Assembly (NCBI RefSeq): GCF_002844555.1
Contig: NZ_PJNI01000012.1
Coordinates: 48,253 to 112,252 of the forward strand
DNA length: 64,000 bases
DNA from: Brumimicrobium salinarum
GTDB lineage: Bacteria > Bacteroidota > Bacteroidia > Flavobacteriales_D > Crocinitomicaceae
Direction of reading: 5' to 3'
Positions 17,651 through 27,309 of this stretch are shown in pieces. Numbering within the stretch: position 1 is the stretch's first letter; every line of letters begins with the position of its first letter. The translations under genes were made by a program, and so were the position numbers. The notes under the pieces were generated by a model, which had not been told where the DNA came from, did not search any database, and worked only from the letters and a program-made list of their open reading frames with translations.

Positions 17651-19888
17651 ATGAAGTATTTACAACTACTCATTATTGTATGTATAACCCTAAATTTGAA
17701 TGCGCAAGACGGTATAAGCAGAATAACTGTTAACCCAGATCTTTTTGATAAACAACCAACCGTAGAGAAAGCTTTAAGTAATAGTTTTGATAGCACCTTT
17801 CACTTCAGAACAGACACACTTACATTGCCTTTTTTCGATGATTTTTCTCGTAATAAATTCCAAAAATACAACGCGACGTTCGGCGATGCGAATGTATCAG
17901 AACAGCTATTTCATAGAATGCTAGACGAGAACACTTCCATTCCATTACCTCCAAATGCAAAATATACAACTACACGAACTTACAAGTTAAACTATGATCC
18001 CAATACAAGTTTAACCTCTAGAACTTACTTTGATTCTACGCGTTTCTTATATGATGACTTATCTGTTTTTGAGCCCAATCACATTCAAACCTATGGATAT
18101 CCGCCTTATATAATTTATGACACAGTAGGTGCAAGCAGTATAGATACAGTTTGGATGGAAGACATAGAATATGAGCAAGATTCAGCACGAATTTTCATAG
18201 CAACCATATCAGAACCTGAAAAATTATGGTTAAATGAACAAGCTTATCACAATTATAGGTTTGCAAATAATCCCTGGTCTCTGGGAGTGGTTACTTTTGA
18301 TGGTTTAGATGAATATGGATATCCTTATAATTTTGGAAGTGGAATGAGCAGTGGCGCAGATACCTTACTTTCAAAACCTATTGACTTATCCATTCACACA
18401 CCTAGCGACTCAATTTATTTTAGTTTTTTATTCCAAATTGAAGGTTTTGGAGATCCTTCAGAACCAGAGGATGATTCATTATATGTTGATTTTTATTCGC
18501 CTGTAACAGAAACATGGAATCGGGTTTGGCGAAATGAAGGGGGAACTACTTCAAATTTTAAAGTAGCACACATTCCAATCAAAAACACTGAGTATCTCGG
18601 TAAAGGTTTTCAATTTAGATTTATAAACTACAGCTCTCCCGCAGGTGCTTTAGATCATTTCCATGTTGATTATGTTCACCTTAGAACATTATCTGGATAC
18701 CAAGATACGCTCTTCAAGGATTTTGCAATTGTTTATCCTATTTCAACCTTACTAAAAGATTATATTAGTGTGCCTTGGAAACATTTTAGAAATCATCCTA
18801 CAGGTAAGATGAGTGATGCTGTAGAAGTTAGTGTAAGGAACGGAAGTGAGCTCACAGAAAACAACCAAAATGGATCTGTCAATGTATATTATGATGGTAA
18901 TTTAGAAGGTTCATACACACTAAATGCCTCACTCTTATCAGGTGGAAATATTAACTATGCACCACGTACAAATTACAGTAGTTTACATGACTTCTCAAAT
19001 GGTTACACTTTTGACCATACAATTAGCAATGATACTTTGGCACATTTCGATTACGAAGGAATAGCAGAAGCTCAATTTCCAAACAACCCAATTAACGACT
19101 CTACTTTTGGTAAGCAAGTTTTTGAAAATTATTATGCGTATGATGATGGAACCGCAGAAAAAGCCTATGGTGTAACAGGCATTCAAGGTTTGTTAGCCCA
19201 TAAATTTAAAGCGTATCAAGCAGACTCTTTAGTGGGAATACAAATTCATTTTGTACCAACAGTTACAGACGTATCTAACAACTTATTTTTATTAACAGTT
19301 TGGGACGACAACAATGGTGAGCCTGGAAATATTCTGTATGAAGATGAGTTCTTTAAACCGAAGCAACCCAAATATCTCAACGGAAGAAATAAATTTAAAA
19401 CTTACTTTTTTGAAGATACAATGAAAGTCGCTGTAAACGAAACATTTTATATTGGAATGCGACAAATTGATGAACAACGGTTAAATATTGGATTTGATGC
19501 TAATCACCAACACTCTGATAAAATATTTTGGAGTATTGATGGTGGCGGATCATGGAATAACGCAAGTTTTTCAGGAGCATTGATGATGCGTCCCGTCATA
19601 TCTAGTAAAATGGATTATCAATTAGGTATCCAACATTTTGAATCAAATGAGTTGCATTATGATTTCACAGTCTACCCGAATCCAGCGCGTTCATTCATAA
19701 ACTTAAAATTAACGCATGAAGAAATGGAGTCGACATTTGAAATTAGGGACTTAAACGGAAGAATAGTGAAACAAATTTCGAGTACAACAAATAATATTGA
19801 TATTTCAAATTTAAAAAAAGGACTTTATCTCATCCACAGATTAATTGATCAACAGGTGGTGAAAACAAGAAAACTAGTAGTACATTAA
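17651..19888 (+). CDS. Secreted T9SS-sorted protein, function unknown
   Basis: A 745-residue protein. The ORF opens at a TTG (17645), but the ATG at 17651 two codons on gives MKYLQLLIIVCITLNLNAQ, a clean signal peptide, so I start there. No catalytic domain is recognised. The middle region is beta-rich with acidic Asp/Asn-containing loops, perhaps jelly-roll or MAM-like folds (FDDFSRNKF near residue 60). The C-terminus (YPNPARSFINL to VKTRKLVV) is a type A T9SS sorting domain. It lies between the PASTA gene and rluD in a tight operon, an arrangement repeated in related Bacteroidetes, so it may be linked to envelope biogenesis; nothing in the sequence proves this. Confidence 0.85.
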   Translation: MKYLQLLIIVCITLNLNAQDGISRITVNPDLFDKQPTVEKALSNSFDSTFHFRTDTLTLPFFDDFSRNKFQKYNATFGDANVSEQLFHRMLDENTSIPLPPNAKYTTTRTYKLNYDPNTSLTSRTYFDSTRFLYDDLSVFEPNHIQTYGYPPYIIYDTVGASSIDTVWMEDIEYEQDSARIFIATISEPEKLWLNEQAYHNYRFANNPWSLGVVTFDGLDEYGYPYNFGSGMSSGADTLLSKPIDLSIHTPSDSIYFSFLFQIEGFGDPSEPEDDSLYVDFYSPVTETWNRVWRNEGGTTSNFKVAHIPIKNTEYLGKGFQFRFINYSSPAGALDHFHVDYVHLRTLSGYQDTLFKDFAIVYPISTLLKDYISVPWKHFRNHPTGKMSDAVEVSVRNGSELTENNQNGSVNVYYDGNLEGSYTLNASLLSGGNINYAPRTNYSSLHDFSNGYTFDHTISNDTLAHFDYEGIAEAQFPNNPINDSTFGKQVFENYYAYDDGTAEKAYGVTGIQGLLAHKFKAYQADSLVGIQIHFVPTVTDVSNNLFLLTVWDDNNGEPGNILYEDEFFKPKQPKYLNGRNKFKTYFFEDTMKVAVNETFYIGMRQIDEQRLNIGFDANHQHSDKIFWSIDGGGSWNNASFSGALMMRPVISSKMDYQLGIQHFESNELHYDFTVYPNPARSFINLKLTHEEMESTFEIRDLNGRIVKQISSTTNNIDISNLKKGLYLIHRLIDQQVVKTRKLVVH

Positions 19889-19890
19889 AA

Positions 19891-20940
19891 ATGAAAATAG
19901 ACAACACCGAAGGGAACCTCGAAGAAAATGAAAACGAGGAATTGTATGAACACCATAAGTTTATTGCAGATAAAGGTCAAGAAGTATTAAGAATAGATAA
20001 ATTCTTGATGGATAGGCTAGCGAATTCTTCTCGTAATAAGATTCAAGTAGCTGCGAAAAGCGGAAATATTCTAGTTAATGGAGAGCCTGTTAAGCAAAAC
20101 TACAAAGTAAAACCCAAAGATGAGATATCTATCGTATTGCCTTACCCAGTAAGAGAAACAGAGTTAATTCCAGAGGATATACCTATTGATATTCATTATG
20201 AGGACGACACATTAGTGGTAGTTAATAAGTCCGCAAACATGGTGGTTCATCCTGGATATGGAAACTATTCTGGCACATTGGTAAATGCACTTATTCACCA
20301 CTTCGATCAACTACCAACCAAACCGAATGATTATTATGGTCGACCAGGTTTAGTTCATCGATTAGATAAGCATACAACGGGCCTTATGGTAATCGCGAAA
20401 ACAGAAAATGCATTAACACATCTTGCCAAACAGTTTTACGACCGAACAACAGAGCGGCGCTACCAAGCTTTAGTCTGGGGGGATGTTAAAGAAGATGAAG
20501 GAACGATAACTGGCAACTTGGGGCGTTCTCCAAAAAACAGGAAATTAATGACTGTATTTCCTGATGGAGATTACGGAAAACATGCAGTCACCCATTACAA
20601 GGTTTTGAGAAGATATGGATACGTAACTTTGGTGGAGTGTAAATTAGAAACTGGAAGAACACACCAGATTCGTGCGCACATGAAATACATAGGTCATACC
20701 TTATTTAATGATTTAGAATATGGCGGTAATAAGATTTTAAAAGGAACAACTTTTACGAAATATAAACAATTCGTTCAAAACAATTTCGCACTGTTAACAG
20801 GCCAAGCTTTACACGCGAAAACCATTGGATTTACGCATCCTAAGACAAAAGAGTTTATGCGTTTCGAATCAGAATTACCTACGGATTTTAAAAATGTTCT
20901 AGCCCGTTGGGAAAATTACCTCTCAACTCGAAAAGAATAA
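19891..20940 (+). CDS. rluD: 23S rRNA pseudouridine synthase, RluD family
   Basis: RluA-family enzyme that converts uridines 1911, 1915 and 1917 of 23S rRNA (E. coli numbering) to pseudouridine. An N-terminal S4 RNA-binding domain (about 32-85, with the pattern DKFLMDRL and G.ILVNGEPVK) leads to the catalytic domain with GLVHRLDKHTTG (154-164); Asp159 is the catalytic residue. The family usually has HRLD..TSG; the Thr variant here is minor. Its 349 aa include about 20 extra acidic residues at the N-terminus (EENENEELYE). The ATG follows the previous stop by two bases, implying coupled translation. Confidence 0.93.
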   Translation: MKIDNTEGNLEENENEELYEHHKFIADKGQEVLRIDKFLMDRLANSSRNKIQVAAKSGNILVNGEPVKQNYKVKPKDEISIVLPYPVRETELIPEDIPIDIHYEDDTLVVVNKSANMVVHPGYGNYSGTLVNALIHHFDQLPTKPNDYYGRPGLVHRLDKHTTGLMVIAKTENALTHLAKQFYDRTTERRYQALVWGDVKEDEGTITGNLGRSPKNRKLMTVFPDGDYGKHAVTHYKVLRRYGYVTLVECKLETGRTHQIRAHMKYIGHTLFNDLEYGGNKILKGTTFTKYKQFVQNNFALLTGQALHAKTIGFTHPKTKEFMRFESELPTDFKNVLARWENYLSTRKE

Positions 20941-21089
20941 TTTTTACTATCAATAACAACCCCGTTTAATTTTACAAAACTCTGTTTACTATTTAATTTC
21001 TTTGGTTTAAAATAAATCGGCAACATAATTAATGTCAGATTTTTGCAAATTCTAACAATTTTGTGTTATTTTTATCGCTTATTATCATG

Positions 21090-21118
21090 TTTGATACAAA
21101 TAACTCGTTTTATATTTG
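21090..21118 (+). promoter_or_regulatory. Promoter of the PorE-like gene
   Basis: TTTG (21090-21093), a 17-base spacer and TATATTTG (21111-21118) match the full Bacteroidetes consensus. A start site near 21125 would give a leader of about 50 bases before the ATG at 21174. Confidence 0.7.
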
Positions 21119-21173
21119 TTAATAAACTTTAGAATTACGTTATTTCGATAAAATTTCGACAAAAATTGCTTTT

Positions 21174-23258
21174 ATGAAAAACATTTTACTATCAATCTCA
21201 TTACTATTTTCAGTAGTAGTGTTAGCTCAACCCGCTGCTGTGGTAAAGGCGGATGCTGCTTTCAAAAGTGGAAAATACTATGAAGCCGCAGAATTAGCTG
21301 TAAAAGCTTACGAAAAAATATCTCCTAGAAATGAGCGCGCATTAGATTTAAAATCATCTTTAGCGTATAAAGCTGGTTATTCTTTCGAAAAAGCTTTTGA
21401 TACAGAAAAAGCCATTGAATGGTATCAACGTGCAATTGATTTACGTCATTATGAGGAAAATCCTTATGTATACTTTAGAATAGCAAACAACTATAAGAAA
21501 CAAGGATCCTACGACAAAGCAAGAGAAAATTACGAAGAATTTTTAACACTAGTTCCTATCGATAAACAAGCTCAAAATGCTTTGGCTTCTTTAGAGGAGG
21601 CTGTCGTTATGAAAGATAACCGAACACGATACACGGTAAAATCGGAGACAAAAATTAACGATGCAGGATTAGACATGGCACCATCCATTTCAAGTAGAAG
21701 AGGAAATGCAATTGTTTTTGGTTCTACACGTTCTTCTTCTGTTTCTGGAGGAACAGACCCAATTACTGGAGAAGGTTTTTTTAATATCTGGGAAGTCGAA
21801 AAGGAAAGAAGCGGAAACTGGACGGCTCCAAAACTTTTTGAAGCAGATAGTTTAAATACAGAGCATAACGAAGGAACAATGGTTTTTGACGGAAGATTTA
21901 GAAATATATTTTTCACCAGATGTCCGTCTGTACACAAAAAAGCATTGGGTTGTCAAATTTGGATGGCAGAAAAGAAAGGTCGTTCATTTGGTCTTCCTGA
22001 GAAATTACCTTTAGCACCAAGTGACACGATCAGTGTTGGTCATCCTTTACCAAACGAAAATGGAAGCGCTCTAATCTTTTCATCAGACATGCCTGGTGGA
22101 TTTGGTGGTAGAGATCTTTGGTACACAGAATACGACAGAAGAGCGAAAACTTGGTCGAAACCAGAAAACTTAGGTGCTGCTGTAAACACAGCTGGAGACG
22201 AACTCTTTCCTACTTTTGCGCTGAATGGTGATTTATTTTTCGCTTCAAATGGACACAAAGGATTAGGTGGTTTGGACATATTCCGTGCAAAGAAATCGGA
22301 CGATCCAAAAGTTTTTACAGCTCCAGAAAACTTAGGAACACCATTAAATTCTGATGCAAATGATTACCATTTAATAGAAATGGATGAAAGAAATGGTTTC
22401 TTCACTTCTAATCGTAGTGGTTCTGTAGGTTCAAAAAATCTACCAGATATTTGGTCGTATGAATTACCTCCCAATATTTTTGACCTAAAAGTAATCGTTA
22501 CAGAAGTAGGAGGTGTTTCGAGAATTGAAGGTGCAACTGTTGAAGTTACTCCTGAAGGAGGAACTGCTTTCACAAAAGTTACCAACGAAAATGGTGAGGT
22601 ATTCTGGGATAAAAAACCAGACGGAACACGATTCATTAATGAAGAGACTGATTTTGTGGTAAAAGTTCTTACGACAGAAGGTTACCACGAAAGTGATAAC
22701 ATTGAAGTGTTCTCAACAAAAGAACTGAAATATGATCAAAACTTTATTCTTGAAATGAATTTACTTCCAAAAACACCAATTGTACTTCCAGAGGTAAGAT
22801 ACGATTTAGGTTCATCTGTATTACAAGTTAAGGAAGGTGAAATCAACTCAAAAGATTCTTTAAACTATGTATACGATCTATTACAGGAATATCCTGGAAT
22901 GGTTCTTAAACTTGTTTCACACACAGATGCACGTGGTTCTGCCAGAACCAACGAACGATTGGCAAAAGCTCGTGCACAATCTTGTGTTGACTATCTTGTT
23001 AATGAAAAAGGAGTGGATCCAAAAAGACTTATACCAACAGGAAAAGGAGAGAATAGTCCACGAATTATCTATAAACAAGACGGTAAATACCTTCCAAACA
23101 AACCAAGTGGTGAATTTGAAGCGATTGAATTGAAGGAAAGCTTTATTAATCAATTCAAATCTTCTGATAAAGAATTGTTTGAACAATTACACCAGTACAA
23201 TAGACGTACTGAAGCAGAGGTTGTTAGGATGGACTTTAATGAATCAAAATCAGAGTAG
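21174..23258 (+). CDS. PorE-like TPR/PD40/OmpA-family protein (T9SS-associated)
   Basis: A 694-residue envelope protein. Signal peptide to about residue 19 (VVVLAQP), TPR repeats at about 22-140 (SFEKAFDTEKAIEWYQRAI, GSYDKARENYEEFL), a PD40/WD40-like beta-propeller at about 160-430 (blades such as ALIFSSDMPGGFGGRDLWY and DLFFASNGHKGLGGLDIF), a carboxypeptidase-regulatory-like domain at about 440-530, and a C-terminal OmpA peptidoglycan-binding domain at about 545-665 (LVSHTDARGSARTNERLA). This is the architecture of PorE, which anchors the T9SS ring to peptidoglycan. Bacteroidetes carry several paralogues of this layout, so exact orthology needs a tree. Monocistronic, with its own promoter and terminator. 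Confidence 0.85.
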   Translation: MKNILLSISLLFSVVVLAQPAAVVKADAAFKSGKYYEAAELAVKAYEKISPRNERALDLKSSLAYKAGYSFEKAFDTEKAIEWYQRAIDLRHYEENPYVYFRIANNYKKQGSYDKARENYEEFLTLVPIDKQAQNALASLEEAVVMKDNRTRYTVKSETKINDAGLDMAPSISSRRGNAIVFGSTRSSSVSGGTDPITGEGFFNIWEVEKERSGNWTAPKLFEADSLNTEHNEGTMVFDGRFRNIFFTRCPSVHKKALGCQIWMAEKKGRSFGLPEKLPLAPSDTISVGHPLPNENGSALIFSSDMPGGFGGRDLWYTEYDRRAKTWSKPENLGAAVNTAGDELFPTFALNGDLFFASNGHKGLGGLDIFRAKKSDDPKVFTAPENLGTPLNSDANDYHLIEMDERNGFFTSNRSGSVGSKNLPDIWSYELPPNIFDLKVIVTEVGGVSRIEGATVEVTPEGGTAFTKVTNENGEVFWDKKPDGTRFINEETDFVVKVLTTEGYHESDNIEVFSTKELKYDQNFILEMNLLPKTPIVLPEVRYDLGSSVLQVKEGEINSKDSLNYVYDLLQEYPGMVLKLVSHTDARGSARTNERLAKARAQSCVDYLVNEKGVDPKRLIPTGKGENSPRIIYKQDGKYLPNKPSGEFEAIELKESFINQFKSSDKELFEQLHQYNRRTEAEVVRMDFNESKSE

Positions 23259-23284
23259 ACAATAGCAAAATTGTAACATAATTC

Positions 23285-23324
23285 AAAAAACCCCAAGTAT
23301 GAAAAATAACTTGGGGTTTTTTAT
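23285..23324. terminator. Bidirectional intrinsic terminator
   Basis: CCCCAAGT (23291-23298) pairs with ACTTGGGG (23309-23316). A-rich sequence precedes it and TTTTTTATTT follows, so it can serve the PorE-like gene and the convergent hydrolase gene. Confidence 0.9.
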
Positions 23325-23346
23325 TTCGTTTCTTCAATAGTTTCTG

Positions 23347-24108
23347 TTACAACAAAGCAAACTTTAAAACCTGCTCCATGAACTCTTCTGGTGCTTCGGC
23401 ATGAATCCAATGTCCAGCCGATTCAATACAATAAAATTCAGCAAGTGGAAAAATATTTCGGATAGACTGATGATCTTCAGCTAAAACATAATCCGATTGT
23501 CCACCAGAGATAAACAACACATCAAGCATAGTTTCGATATTCGGTAATGCTTTCACAATTTCAGGTAACTTTTCTTCAAGTACTGGCAAATTTATTTTCC
23601 ATGAAAAGCTATTCTGGTCTTCCCTATTCAAATTTTTAAGTAAAAACTGACGAATTGCTCCCACCTTTATTGTACTCTCTAACTGTTTATTGGCTTCAGA
23701 ACGAGAAGTGATTTTATCTAAATCTAATGATTTCAAACCGTCAATGATTCCATCGTGGGAAATAGGATATTCTTTAACCCCCATATCTACAACAATCAAC
23801 TTTTCAACCATGTCAGGATAAAGTTGAGCAAAACGCATAGCTGTTTTTCCACCCATAGAGTGCCCCATTAGAATGATTTCTTCAAGGTTATGTTGTTGAA
23901 CAAATTCATGCAAGTCCTCAGCCATCAAATCATAATTAAACTCATTGCTCCAATCAGAATCACCATGATTACGTTGATCTAAGAGATAAACGCTATAATA
24001 ATCAGCAAGCCTTTTACCATGTGTATGCCAATTATCAGATGAGCCAAATAAGCCATGTAGAATGACAAATGGTTTCCCTTTTCCGTATTTCTTATAGTTT
24101 AATTTCAT
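23347..24108 (-). CDS. Alpha/beta-hydrolase (YbfF-type esterase)
   Basis: A 253-residue cytoplasmic alpha/beta-hydrolase. The oxyanion-loop motif HGLFGSSDNW (18-27) and the nucleophile elbow GHSMGG (Ser84) are as in YbfF/ABHD11-type esterases. DQRNHGDSDW (44-53) is typical of this subfamily, and the C-terminal SAGHWIHAEAP supplies the catalytic His. Substrate unknown; relatives hydrolyse short acyl esters or acyl-CoA. Its ATG directly follows the pdxJ stop (one base between), so it is translated from the pdxJ transcript. Confidence 0.9.
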   Translation of the reverse strand: MKLNYKKYGKGKPFVILHGLFGSSDNWHTHGKRLADYYSVYLLDQRNHGDSDWSNEFNYDLMAEDLHEFVQQHNLEEIILMGHSMGGKTAMRFAQLYPDMVEKLIVVDMGVKEYPISHDGIIDGLKSLDLDKITSRSEANKQLESTIKVGAIRQFLLKNLNREDQNSFSWKINLPVLEEKLPEIVKALPNIETMLDVLFISGGQSDYVLAEDHQSIRNIFPLAEFYCIESAGHWIHAEAPEEFMEQVLKFALL

Positions 24109-24109
24109 T

Positions 24110-24823
24110 CTATTTTAATAATTGTTTGTATTTAAAAATTGTTTGTTCGAGTCCAAAATACAATGCATCAGATATAAGAGCATGCCCGATACTTACCTCT
24201 TCTAACCCAGGGACAGAAGTCTTGAAAAAGGCCAAATTTTCTAAACTTAAATCATGACCTGCGTTTATGCCCAAGCCTAAATCATTAGCGAGTTTCGCAG
24301 CGACTACGTAATCTTTAACAGCCTTATCCTTATCTATATCATAAGCATCAGCATAAGGTCCTGTGTACAATTCAATGCGATCCACTCCAACCTCTTTAGC
24401 ACCACTAATGTTTTCTAAATTGGTATCAACAAAAATTGAAGACCGCACCCCTATTTCACGTAACTGATTACAAATATCTGTTAGTTTCTCTTTGTGCTTT
24501 ACCGTGTCCCAACCAGCATTTGATGTTAATACGTCTGGCCCATCTGGAACTAATGTTGCTTGAGTTGGTTCCGTTTCTCTTATTAAGTTCATGAAACGAT
24601 CATTCGGATATCCTTCAATATTAAATTCTGTTGCTACTATTTTTTTCAAATCATAAACATCTTGGGTGGTAATGTGTCTTTCATCTGGTCGTGGATGAAT
24701 TGTAATTCCATCAGCACCAAAACGTTCACAATCAATGGCTACTTGAGCAACATTCGGTGTATCTCCACCTCTAGCGTTTCTAATCGTGGCAATTTTATTA
24801 ACATTAACGCTTAATTTCGTCAT
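24110..24823 (-). CDS. pdxJ: Pyridoxine 5'-phosphate synthase
   Basis: Last step of DXP-dependent vitamin B6 synthesis: condenses 1-deoxyxylulose 5-phosphate with 3-amino-2-oxopropyl phosphate. The 237 residues match PdxJ throughout: N-terminal [31 protein letters not shown], the central RVSIFVD-like strand (VRSSIFVD), [10 protein letters not shown] and the C-terminal [12 protein letters not shown] and [13 protein letters not shown]. In this family His45- and His193-type residues and a Glu are catalytic; they are present in HPRPDERH and NAGHDL. It heads a two-gene transcript with the hydrolase and is divergent from the CBS-nadK-PorG genes. Confidence 0.96.
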   Translation of the reverse strand: MTKLSVNVNKIATIRNARGGDTPNVAQVAIDCERFGADGITIHPRPDERHITTQDVYDLKKIVATEFNIEGYPNDRFMNLIRETEPTQATLVPDGPDVLTSNAGWDTVKHKEKLTDICNQLREIGVRSSIFVDTNLENISGAKEVGVDRIELYTGPYADAYDIDKDKAVKDYVVAAKLANDLGLGINAGHDLSLENLAFFKTSVPGLEEVSIGHALISDALYFGLEQTIFKYKQLLK

Positions 24824-24844
24824 ATTCTAATTATTTTTTACAAG

Positions 24845-24852
24845 CAAAGTTA
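24845..24852 (-). promoter_or_regulatory. -7 box of pdxJ
   Basis: TAACTTTG on the minus strand, 21 bases upstream of the pdxJ ATG. No well-placed -33 TTG. Confidence 0.55.
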
Positions 24853-24889
24853 TATACATTAACGCAGAATTACTACTTTGGTCAATACA

Positions 24890-25552
24890 ATGATAGGAAT
24901 TGAATTAATTACAGAAGATATTCTCCCGTTAAAGCATTCGGATTTAGGAGAAAAAGCACTTTTATGGCTCGAAGAATTGAAGGTGAGTCATCTTCCAGTA
25001 CTCAAGGGTGAAAGCTTTGTGGGCCTTGTTTCTGAAGATGATTTATTGGATCAATCTGATTTATCAAAATCTTTAACAGAACTATTTGACCATTTGCCTC
25101 GCCCTTATGTAAAGGGAACCTCTCATATTTATGAGATCCTTAATGTGGCATCAATAGAGCATATTTCTGTTGTTCCCGTCTTAGATGATGAAGAAAACTA
25201 CCTAGGAAGCATACAAATTGCAGATCTAATGCAATCAATTGCTAATACAGGCAGCATAAAAGAAAAGGGTGGCATAATTGTTCTTGAAATGAGTGATTCT
25301 GACTATTCCTTAGCGCACATTTCGCAAGTCATAGAAAGTGAAAACGCTAAAATACTTAGCTCATTTATCACCTCAAATCCACAATCGAAGAAATTGGAGC
25401 TAACATTAAAAATAAATCGAATAGAATTGGGTGGAATTTTAAGATCTTTAGCCCGATACGATTACCATGTAAAAGCAAGTTTTCAAAGAAACAATCATGA
25501 TGAAGACCTCAAAGATCGATACGACGAATTAATGAACTATCTTAATATATAA
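24890..25552 (+). CDS. CBS-domain protein
   Basis: About 220 residues with two CBS motifs in the first 130 (HLPVLKGESFVGLVSEDDLL and ISVVPVLDDEENYLGSIQIADLM), followed by an ACT-like C-terminal domain (GIIVLEMSDSDYSLAHIS). The ORF opens at TTG 24878, but the ATG at 24890 (MIGIELITEDI) is the better start. CBS pairs bind adenine nucleotides; AcuB-like proteins share this layout. It is followed by nadK with a two-base gap, a pairing conserved in Bacteroidetes, so regulation by adenylate or NAD level is a reasonable guess, no more. Confidence 0.85.
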   Translation: MIGIELITEDILPLKHSDLGEKALLWLEELKVSHLPVLKGESFVGLVSEDDLLDQSDLSKSLTELFDHLPRPYVKGTSHIYEILNVASIEHISVVPVLDDEENYLGSIQIADLMQSIANTGSIKEKGGIIVLEMSDSDYSLAHISQVIESENAKILSSFITSNPQSKKLELTLKINRIELGGILRSLARYDYHVKASFQRNNHDEDLKDRYDELMNYLNI

Positions 25553-25554
25553 AT

Positions 25555-26436
25555 ATGAACGTAGCTGTATATTCAAGGAAAATACTCAAGCATGAGGTAT
25601 CCTTTTTCAAACGTTTTTTCACACATTTAGAGCAAATTAACTGGAATGCGATAATTGAAAAGGACTTTTATGAACAACTCAAAGCTCAAGTGGGACTAAA
25701 AGAAGGGTATGACACTTTCAATAGTCATTCAGACTTTGTTTCAGGAATAGACATTGCAATAAGTATTGGTGGAGATGGAACATTTCTAAAATGTGTTAGT
25801 TATGTAAGATCAAGCGGTGTTCCAATTTTAGGAGTCAACACAGGTCGGTTAGGATTTTTAGCAGATACCAATACTGGTGATTTTGAATTAACGTTAAACC
25901 GTCTTCTAAAACAAGACTATGTTTATCAGCAACGCTCTTTAATTCGTGTAGAAACCGAAGAGAATATTTTTGGCGATCAAAATTTAGCATTAAATGAGCT
26001 CGCAGTCCACAAAAAAGATACCGCATCAATGATTACCGTAGAGGCATATTTAGGTGGAGAATATTTAAACTCATATTGGGCAGATGGACTTTTAGTAGGT
26101 ACTCCAACAGGTTCAACTGCGTATAGTTTAAGTTGTGGCGGACCAATTATTAGTCCAGGTTGCAACGTTCATTTTCTAACTCCTATTGCAGCCCACAACT
26201 TGAATGTTCGTCCAGTTATTGTTCCAGATCACATTCCAATAACCTTAAAAGCGGTTGGAAGAGATAGAAATTTTTTATTAACCCTTGACTCATTGTCAAA
26301 ACCTGTAAAAAATGGAACTGAAATAACTTTATACAAAAGCGATTTCAACATCAATGTTATAAAGTTCAAAGAGAATGATTTCTTTAAAATTATTCGTGAG
26401 AAAATGTTGTGGGGAATTGATCAAAGAAATGAATAA
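25555..26436 (+). CDS. nadK: NAD kinase
   Basis: Phosphorylates NAD to NADP. The 293 residues contain GGDGTFL (72-78), the catalytic Asp and ATP-binding loop, NTGRLGFLAD (95-104), the NAD-binding NELAVH..DTASM, and PTGSTAYSLSCGGPI. Length and motifs are normal. Second gene of the CBS-nadK-PorG operon. Confidence 0.97.
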   Translation: MNVAVYSRKILKHEVSFFKRFFTHLEQINWNAIIEKDFYEQLKAQVGLKEGYDTFNSHSDFVSGIDIAISIGGDGTFLKCVSYVRSSGVPILGVNTGRLGFLADTNTGDFELTLNRLLKQDYVYQQRSLIRVETEENIFGDQNLALNELAVHKKDTASMITVEAYLGGEYLNSYWADGLLVGTPTGSTAYSLSCGGPIISPGCNVHFLTPIAAHNLNVRPVIVPDHIPITLKAVGRDRNFLLTLDSLSKPVKNGTEITLYKSDFNINVIKFKENDFFKIIREKMLWGIDQRNE

Positions 26437-26466
26437 CAATAAAACGGCAGAATTAGCGTTATTTTA

Positions 26467-27309
26467 ATGTCCATGAAAAAAATGTTTAAATCAATAGTCT
26501 TTGTCTTTTTAATGCTTTTTGTCGTTGAAAACCTTAACGCCCAAAGTCAAAACTTTAGGTCCAGATCTTCTCTCGGATTTATGGTTGGTGGCAGTTACTA
26601 TATTGGTGATTTAAATCAATATGAACATTTTAAAAACACAAATCTATCTGCTGGTATAATTTATCGCTATCACCTTAATTCCCGTTTAGAATTAAGAGGA
26701 GCGTTACGATATGGAAAGGTAGAAGGCTATGATAAAGAAGCGAGTGATCCACTTCAAAAAGCACGAAATCTATCATTCGAATCAGATATCTTTGAAGTTT
26801 CAGGAGGATTAGAATTTCATTACCTCAATTACAAATTGGGAAATGAGAAATACTTTTTTACACCTTATATGTTCATTGATTTAGGCGTGTTCAAAATGGA
26901 TCCACAAACAGAATACAACGGTGAAATGGTGAGCTTACAATCAATAGGCACAGAAGGACAAGGAAGCAACTTGTCTGACAAAAACGCTTACTCGTTAATT
27001 CAATTGGCCATTCCTTTTGGAATCGGATTTAAAGTTAACCTAGGCGACCGCGCTGCACTCTCTCTAGAGTATGGAATACGAAAAACTTTTACAGATTATT
27101 TAGATGATGTAGGAGGAGGAAGTTATGTAAACAATGAGGCATTAGCTGCACAAAATGGAAACATTGCTGCAAGTTTATCAGATCGATCACCATCAGATGT
27201 TAACTTTACTGGAAGCAGAGGGAATGCTGAAACAAAAGATTGGTATTCTATGTTCGGTGTAATGTTTACCTTTTCACTTGGGAATCCAGATAAGTGTTTC
27301 TATCGTTAG
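26467..27309 (+). CDS. PorG/DUF6089-like outer-membrane beta-barrel
   Basis: A 280-residue protein with a signal peptide (LNAQ near residue 26) and alternating beta strands starting SSLGFMVGGSYYIGDLNQY, the hallmark of DUF6089/PorG proteins. PorG is an outer-membrane T9SS component that contacts the PorK-PorN ring; in P. gingivalis and flavobacteria it lies near uppS and bamA. Here it closes the nadK operon and is met head-on by a membrane-protein gene; uppS and bamA are not next to it. Start may be MSM or the Met two codons on. The assignment rests on N-terminal motif and neighbourhood, since barrels diverge quickly. Confidence 0.82.
   Translation: MSMKKMFKSIVFVFLMLFVVENLNAQSQNFRSRSSLGFMVGGSYYIGDLNQYEHFKNTNLSAGIIYRYHLNSRLELRGALRYGKVEGYDKEASDPLQKARNLSFESDIFEVSGGLEFHYLNYKLGNEKYFFTPYMFIDLGVFKMDPQTEYNGEMVSLQSIGTEGQGSNLSDKNAYSLIQLAIPFGIGFKVNLGDRAALSLEYGIRKTFTDYLDDVGGGSYVNNEALAAQNGNIAASLSDRSPSDVNFTGSRGNAETKDWYSMFGVMFTFSLGNPDKCFYR

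Noticed and set aside
21572..22688. Several antisense ORFs of 67-121 codons
   Set aside because: They lie inside the PorE-like gene and follow its codon structure in reverse.
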